A stretch of 64,000 bases of DNA from Saturnia japonica. Taxonomy: Eukaryota > Arthropoda > Insecta > Lepidoptera > Saturniidae. The position numbers and the translations under genes are program-made. The notes beneath the pieces were generated by a model. It was not told the origin of the DNA. It was given only the letters and a program-made list of their open reading frames with translations, and did not search any database. The number at the start of each line of letters is the position of its first letter. The stretch's first letter is position 1. This document shows, piece by piece, positions 52,301 to 61,300 of this stretch. The DNA is taken from assembly GCA_033032175.1 (NCBI GenBank), contig CM065309.1, forward strand, positions 16,926,001-16,990,000, read 5' to 3'.

Positions 52301-55300
52301 CAGCAAATATAGTTCTAAACATAAAATACGAGCAAGAGTGGCATCGAATACGAGAGATGACGGGAAAAGGCGTCGAGTTGCTTTTGGAGAAGTTTGATAA
52401 ATACATTGGCATATTAGCGGAGAGCCAACATGACACATATACGAGCCCTTTTGAAATAGTCACTAGTGATTTAGGTATGACTAAGTAATAATCCATGTAC
52501 TTATATTTTTTCTCAAACTATTTTTTTGTGTCATCTATACCATTTCCATTTCTTTATTTTCTTGATGACAGCCCCTATGAAAACTTGAACGAGCGTCTTT
52601 TTTACATTATGTATGCATTATTTTATAGAAATATGAAGTTTACAAACGTACAAGAATTTACCAGAGTCGGAGAAACTGATAGGGATGGAGCTAAATCGAT
52701 AAACGTAACACGATAACAGACCCGATATTTTTTTACAAAATGTAAGAAACTAAACTACTGCCGGATACTTTTGTACAAATTTATTAACTAATATTATATT
52801 TCATTACAAGATGTTACACATATTGATTCTTGATTGATAATGCCAACTTCTTCAAAATTTTCGAAGCTGTTGTAAAATAAGTAGGTATAGGTAGGTACTT
52901 TATTTATTTATTTTAATCAAAATTTGATGAATCGTCACTGTCACCGATGAGCTCTCCCCAACATTTATTATAAGTTCCTGTACTTGTAAATTATCGAATG
53001 CTACATGAATTTCCCAATCCGACGCTATAATGTTTTGGGTTCTTCTCACAATTTTTTCCCAGTTTTCGGCTGTTACTTCCGAGCATGCATTTTTAAATAA
53101 ATCTAACATCTTATATTTGAATGGTTTTGTTGTATTTGTCTATGTTCAAAATATAATAAATATATGCGATCGATATCATTACTTATTTGGTCACAACACT
53201 ACAACTATCAAATTAGAACTGTCATCGAGAAAATAAAGAAATGGAAATAGTTTAAAGCTAATATAATGTTAGTCGATAATGACGAACAATAGGCAAATAG
53301 TTAAAACTCAATGATATTATACGTAAAAAGGTATATATTATCATTGGTAAAATTAAATTTGCCAGTAATTTTTTTAAGAAGAATATAAGATAAATGTAAA
53401 ATCTTTTTTGAGTGGTAAATTTTATACGAGAGCCAAGGCTCAACAAGTTATTTTTACACCTATCATTCTTTGCAATATTTAAGCTATACCTATACCAGAT
53501 ACCTACTCATATATCTGCCAATACCTAAACTGAGAGATAAAAATATAGATTCGAAACTAGTCTCATCCGCACCGGAAAACCACTGCTAATTTTTAACTGT
53601 GGAAATCGTAAGAACGTGGTGAGTACTCTACTCTAGCTACATTGGAATGTGTCCACCATAGACATAGTAAAAAATCGTCACAATACCTTACTTCTATTGA
53701 CTGTCGATGGGCATCTGTCAGCGGGCCCATCTTTGTCGCTGTTCTGGACTTTATTTACCATATGGAATTTGTGAATATAAAAAACAAAAAAAGTTGGCCG
53801 TCACGGGAAGCCTGGCATATGTGAAACATCCTCTATACTATAGTGAATATTTAAAAAAGAAGGTTGTGTGTAAATTAGCTCCACAGCCTTACCGAAGCTT
53901 ACTCCATAAGTTACGATTGTCTTTGAATATGCAATAGACAAAAAGGTGATTGCTTGTTTGACTGTACCTGTATCTGTACTGTACTGTACTCTCAGATGTA
54001 GGTATGTGTATACACATACATGATTTCAAAGTGAAAGGCCTGCAAGATACGTTGCGCAGAAAAACGTAACGCTTTTTGTTAACGCTTTAATAAATAAGTC
54101 GCTGTGAAAGATGTTTATTTTATTACTATGTGTATGGTGGTCAGGATCCTTAGCAAACGCTTTTAATCTATCCATGTTTTAACAATCTGACTATTAAAAC
54201 AACGCCAACACCCACCAACGTTGGGTCCAATAAACCCCACCGTATTAGATATTTCACATAAAAATGTTTTGTTCTAGTTATCGGTGTGGACGTAGTGACA
54301 TCCGAATCCATATACGGTTTCGAACCATCACAGCTAAATCGATACAACATCGAGTCGTACACGACGGAGCGTGTCATACTGCCCGATACATCGTCCTTCA
54401 TACACTCGCCCATACAAGCACTTGGTTACTATGGTAATGGGAAAGCGAATAAAAAAAAACAGTCCAGTCCGACCGTGTCATTTCCCAAATACAATAATTA
54501 CCTGAAAAATAAAAGCAAGTTTGATAAATATACGAGAGTGCTTCTACCGTTAGATTTGCTTGGCATAACTAATAATAATCTGCAAGGTAAATTATAAAAT
54601 ATTTCTAATTTTATTGACTTAATATATTTATATTAATAATAAATCTGCTGACTTTAGTACATATATTTTTATCCAAATTTTATATTAGACATCTAGTATA
54701 AAAGCCACTCTGATTAGGAATATAATAATTATTTCGAATTATGTCGATATTTTCGGATTTAACTCAAAACCATTTGACCGACTTTATGAAATTTGGTACA
54801 CCAAAAGCTTAAGTCAGTTCTCAATTGATAAGCTATCTATCTATAAGTAAAACTTGTAGAAATAAATGCCAGTTACAATAAAGTGTGATATTGTTTTTTT
54901 TTAATGTGAAACTCTCTTTTTAAGTATATTCAAAATGTGTCAGGCATCGTTTAATTAATGCATATTTTAATTTTTTAATAAATACAAAGCGTCACAATTA
55001 AAGAGCATTGTTTCGTGATGTCTATTTAATATCACCAAAATATTAATTTCAGGGCTTATTTTATTTTTACAGATAACGTCGACTCAAACTACGAGTCTCG
55101 AGCTGTGTTCGCTTACCTTCAGTACTCGCGGAATACATCCCAGCTTATGCCTCTCAGAATGGACGAGTCTGTCACCCAGAGATGGGGTGTCAACATTACC
55201 GTTGGATCACCGATACTTCAAGTCGCCTTATACGTACCGGAGCATGTATGGATCAAAGAAGCAAACGAAAACAACGACGATATCTCACTTGAGAGTAATA

Positions 55301-58300
55301 TGGAAGATTCAGAAGGTATCTAGATATTTACTTTTAAATAAATACTCGCGACTTGGTTTTTGTGAAAATGCTCTTCATATTCCAAAGATATTATGTATCT
55401 TGTATATATCAATTAAAATTGAGCTGTATTTGTTTATTTTTTATTGCCATATTTTGTAGAATTTCTTAGTCCCTAGAAGAGTGTAATGATACTTATCATA
55501 GATCCTTCTTGGGGTTCAGACCTGAACACTAAACTCAAAACACCGAAAATACATAATATGAATTACACTAACTGACCCGCGCAACTTCGTCTGCTTCACA
55601 TAAGAAAGAGAGAGTGGGTCGTAGGCACCTATAATACAATTCTAAAGGAATTGAAACTTTATTTACTTTATCTACGAACCATTTACGCAGCGCACGCAAT
55701 GGAAGCATTCAAAAGGAATAAATTATCCCCGTTTTTGGAACATTTTTCATTGATGCTCCGCTCCTATTGATCGTAGCGTGATGTTATATAACCTATAGCC
55801 TTCCTAAATAAATGGGCTATCTAACACTTAAATAATTTTTCCATTCGAACCAGTAGTTCCAACCAAACAAACTCTTTAGCGGTATAATATTAGTATAGAT
55901 TAATTTTATTAAAACTTTCACGCAAGTACTGACTACTGTGCGAAAATCTAAAATCGATTGGTCGAACGATGCGCAAACGTATGGAGCGTGAACATACGTT
56001 CATTCATTTTTATATACAAATATATGTATAAAATAAACAACACTGATTTTTTAAATTAAAAACAAAACTACACCCTACTAAAAAACATGACAATCACACA
56101 AAAGCCCACATTTAATAGTTGAGCTACTTATCATCAACACTGCTCCAAGAAGCCTATTGATATAATTTATGAAAATATTTCCAAAATATCTTTGAAAAAA
56201 CTTTTAGTCTAAACCAAGTGTTTACTTGTAGGAATCCCATATGCAAATAGAGGTAACCACCAGAAATCCTCAAATCAGATGAGTAGTCCAACTAAAACTT
56301 GGTCACAACCAACCGACGATGACACGTCTCGCGACCATGGACCGATACTCATTCAACCGGCGTTCAAAAAGCTTGATAAATCACTGTATCCGAACGAGAA
56401 CTTCCAAGAGAACGATTCGACATATGTAGCAGAGAGGCTAGAACAAGATGGACCGAAAGTTATGGCTTTGGTAATGGAACCCAGTGATATAAAGAACAAA
56501 GACGGTAACACGACGAAAGAGAACGTAGCGAAGAAGTTGACGTACAAAAGTTTGGGTGGAATACGATTGAAGAAACCTATTAGATTGCAAATGTGGCTAG
56601 ACATTGAGAGGGATACGTTTGGATCGAGAACAAATCCGCAATGTGTTCATTGGTCTACTTCAAAAGGGTAAGATAGTTTCCGCGTAATTTAAAATATTGC
56701 AAATACAGTGTAAACTCTTTATAACGAAACTCAAGGGACTGAGCATTTTTTGTCGTTATATGGAGTGAACAAAAAAAACAACCAAATTAACAAGAATTTT
56801 TAATATGTATGTCTTAGATAATAAATGCTTATAAATTATTGTTTACACATATAGTCTGATAACTTTGTCTGACGTTTTTTGCTATGCCAGTACTTGTTTT
56901 GTATTATTTTATGTATTCTATTCATATCTAGATATGTGGTGGAATCGTCTTGATTAAACAACAAAAAAAAAATCTACCAACTTAGCAGCATCTAGGACTT
57001 GTTGAATTGTTGATGGTGATTCGGCTTTGTCCACTTGATCATCTTCTTCATCTTAATTATCGGGTTTTTCCTGACTTTTTGACACTAAATCAACAATTTG
57101 TTCATCTGTAAGTGTACCAGTTGTGGCTACATCCTCATCTATATTTTCGTACGATTGTAGATCTTCGTTAAAATTGTTTGGTATGTTGAACTGGCTTATC
57201 CATTCACTCAGTGGTAGATTGTCTTCACTGTCAAATTGGTTCGTTTCTTGACTACTACATAATCCAGCTTGTCGAAAAGAATGTTGGATAGTGGCTGCTG
57301 TTACCTCTTGCCAGGCTTTTGATAAGAAGTTCACTGCTTGTAGCATGTTGATCGAGACCTTGCCGTCAGTTTCGATCATATCCATCAATATTTTCCGTTT
57401 ATAGTGGCCTTTAGGCTTTTAATTACACTCTGATCCATTGGTTGTAAAATACTGGTTGTATTAGCTGGGAAAAATGCTAACTCTATGTTTCGAAGGTTAG
57501 ATATGATTGGGTGAGCAGGACAATTGTCTACTAGAAACAAGATTTTCCGTGATTTTAATTCAGCATCCCATTTTCTCACTTCCTCTTCAAAAATCTGCGA
57601 TGTCATCCAAGCTGACTTGTTTGCTTTGTACGTAACTGGCAACTGTTTTATGTTCTTGAAACACCGAGGGTTTTTCGATTTGCCTATAACTAAGAGCTTT
57701 CTTTTTTCTGTGCCACTCATATTGGCAGCCACTAGAACTGTAATACTCTCTTTAGACAGTTTTCCTCCAACACAATTTTCCCCTTAGAATTTTAAAGTTT
57801 TGTCGGGAGTCAACTTGAAAAAAAGGCCTTTCATCTGCATTAAAAATGTCTTCTGGTGAGTACTTCATCTTTAATTTAGGTCACACTGTACTAATCCAAT
57901 TGTTAGTCACATTCATATCGACATCCCGCGCCTCTCCGTTCATTTTACCGTACGTAATTTGGTGACGGTGCTTAAATTTTCCGAGCCAACCTTCAGATGC
58001 TTTAAAGTCAATTATGCCAAGTTGGTTGGCAAATTTTCAGCCTTAGCTTTTACAACTGGCCCCGAGATGGGTAGGTACATTATTCTGGCGCTGATTGTTA
58101 AACCACGACAACATTGCCTGATCTAAGTCTTCGAATTTTGGCTTTCTTAATTTTTTAGAAGAGTTTCCTTCCAGCGCCGCCTGTAGAATTGTTTTTTGGT
58201 TTTTCTAAATGGTAGCAACAGTGGAATGACTTAATTCAAAATGCCTTCCAACGTCACTTTTATTTTCTCCCTTTTCAATCGCACGTATCACACAAACTTT

Positions 58301-61300
58301 TTCGTCAACACTAATCGCTTTCCGTTTACTGGCCATGTTAACAATTTCAAAGTAGGTTTACGACTGATAATACGATAGGTACCCAGTATGCTTGGTCAAA
58401 GACCATCACTTCCGAGAAAACAATGCGTCATACTGCACGTGTTCAAGGCAATTAAGGATAACAAAAGCTAGACCGACCTCGGATTTTTCGGAGCTTCAAA
58501 GTCTTTTGTTACCTGATAATAAACAATAATATCGATAATAAATATTTACTGTCTAAAAATATGAACACATTTCTTCGTAATAGAGAATGGCGTATCGCTA
58601 TAAAGAGTGTTTCAATATGTGGGTTTTAACGCAAACCAACCAAGGTGGGCTCACTTCAACGTTATAGGGAGTTTATCGTTATAAAGGATAACGTTATAAA
58701 GAATTTACACTGTACTCGAAACCACTTTCGAACAGCTTCATAATTATGTTCATCAAGATGTATTTTGATTGCTTTAAATAAAGCCATCAATTGTATTTAT
58801 AATGTGTATGTATAATAGTCACCTAAGTTGGCCTATCCACTGAAGCAGAGTAGAGCTGTGTTAATTTTAACCAACAAAATTGCATTTCTAGCAAATTTCG
58901 ACCAATACAATTGCATCACTAGATTTTTTGCAATTCTTTTGTTCCAAATTTGCACAGCTCCGCTCCAATGGACAGGCAGCCTTATAATTTTTCAACGCTG
59001 TACAATATTCTATTAGGTTTTTTTTTTTGTGGTTGGGTTTTTTTATCTAATGGTAAGCATAGTACAATCCAAAAACGACGACGATCACTAAGAGTTTCGC
59101 AATCCATCACCGGCTGTTATAGTCACTGTGACAGATTTATCACAATGTGTAAGCTGGTCGCGACCAAGTCCAGTACAGATACCTACCATCTCGCTTGATT
59201 ACTAGATATATACCAGCTAATCTCAGAAAGCGACAACCCTAAACGTGACACCATGACGGGTGTTACATCTGAGAGCCTTGTCAATTGAGATTAAGAGGAT
59301 TGTAGAAAAGCATCTTGGCTAGGGCCCCTTGATGTTATAGTGTTCGCGATGCAGTGGAACACAATTTCTGGTATTTAGGAATTAATCGTATTTCAGTTCC
59401 GGCGAATGGTCACGAATTGGATGTCACACCGAAATCGACTATGATTGGTCACCGTACTCCAACGAACCGCTTCTTGTCAATTGCACGTGTAACCATATGT
59501 CAACCTTCGCTGTGCTAGTTGACGAGGTTGATGTTGAGGTAAAACTTAATTTTTTTTAGGTCGATAAAAGCGAACTTTCCCTCCGTGAATTGTACAACAT
59601 TTCGCAAATAGAAATCCTGTAAATAAATTCCTGTTTAAAATGTTATATTTATTCATTTAATTCTTCATTGCACATTACTGAGCAAATATAGGAGTTAATG
59701 CACGAAAAGGGTGTATGCAAGGTGTTGTCACATCACTATTGTGCATATATAAATTTTCCGTGTAAATTATGAATTGAGTGCACTGTTTGTTTAATGTTTT
59801 TATTTAACTATCGCATATTATGGTTGACTATACATAGTATTAGAATATACTTAATAATAATAATTATATTTAATTATGCCGTTACAAGGAAACAGAACCC
59901 TTTCAGTTCCCACAACTTAAGTAATGCTGACTCGCCATAACAACTATCGGAATTATCGTTAGACTTCGTGTTTTTTTAAGAAAACGAACAACCTGCTAGT
60001 GGGAGTTAATACAAAGCCCTTTTGTTAGAATAACAGTTGGTATTAAACTCGCTCTATTGTGCTAACATCTTATAGTTTTTTTTACTGTTTTACTGTTGCC
60101 AATCCATTATAAATAAATAAATAAAGAAAACTATTACAATACATACGTAATACATTTTAAATAATAACTTTGTATATGTCAATATCTTTTTCATAATAAA
60201 AGTTAATTATTCAGTGTGCCACAAGTGAAATGTACTAACATACTGAATATATTCTTTTACAGTTTATACCTGAGCCTTCACTATTAGAATCTGTGACGTC
60301 ATACACTGCGTTCAGTATCTCCCTCCCGCTCTTACTTATCACTTGGACCGCTCTCTGTCTCATTCGGGGCGGAGCCGCTACAGTTTCCAATTCGATACAT
60401 AAACACCTCATATTCAGCATATTCATGGCCGAGTTGTTATACTTTATAGCACTGAAGGCGAGGTCATCTTTAGTACAAAATGAGGTAAGTGGTACAAACC
60501 TGTCCAGATCGTAATTCACACTTAACACTAGACTTCCGCCATAGGTACTAGGGATTTATCACAATATTTCCCTCCACGATAGCTCAGTCTCATTATAAGA
60601 TTCAAACCCACGTAATTATATGTTAACACATGCTCATTGGAGCATGCAACATTTCTAAAAATGAATTTAATTATAGAATAATAAAACTTTATACGTTGCA
60701 TTATCTAAACCTATCCTGGCTAGCTACAACACTCAAATCGATAATCTATCGGCGATAGGCTGTAGCTATCATTTCGGTGTGTTGAATCGAAATTATTGGT
60801 CATAGATAATAAACTTGGGAAGTCTTGGTGGTAGAGTGGTTTACACCGGTTGATTATCGATCCGATGTCCGCAGGGTCGAGCACCGACATGTATCTACGA
60901 ATTTTTCAGAAGTCGTGTATACGTAGATACCTATTTAAATTAGTATCACTATCGTCTGACGGTGAAGGAAAACATTGCGAGGAAACCTGAACCCTTGAGA
61001 AATATTCTTCTAGTATCATTTACACCGGTTGATTATCGATCCGATGTCCGCAGGGTCGAGCACCGACATGTATCTACGAATTTTTCAGAAGTCGTGTATA
61101 CGTAGATACCTATTTAAATTAGTATCACTATCGTCTGACGGTGAAGGAAAACATTGCGAGGAAACCTGAACCCTTGAGAAATATTCTTCTAGTATCATTA
61201 AATGTGTAACTGTAGATTTCTCGACCTTTGAAATCGGTAACAAATTGGGAAGAGGGATTTGCATAGCAATGGGACACCTTTAGGTTGCCTGACCACTGAA

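Noticed and set aside
56353..56604. Minus-strand ORF of 83 codons
   Set aside because: Antisense shadow of stan exon 38.
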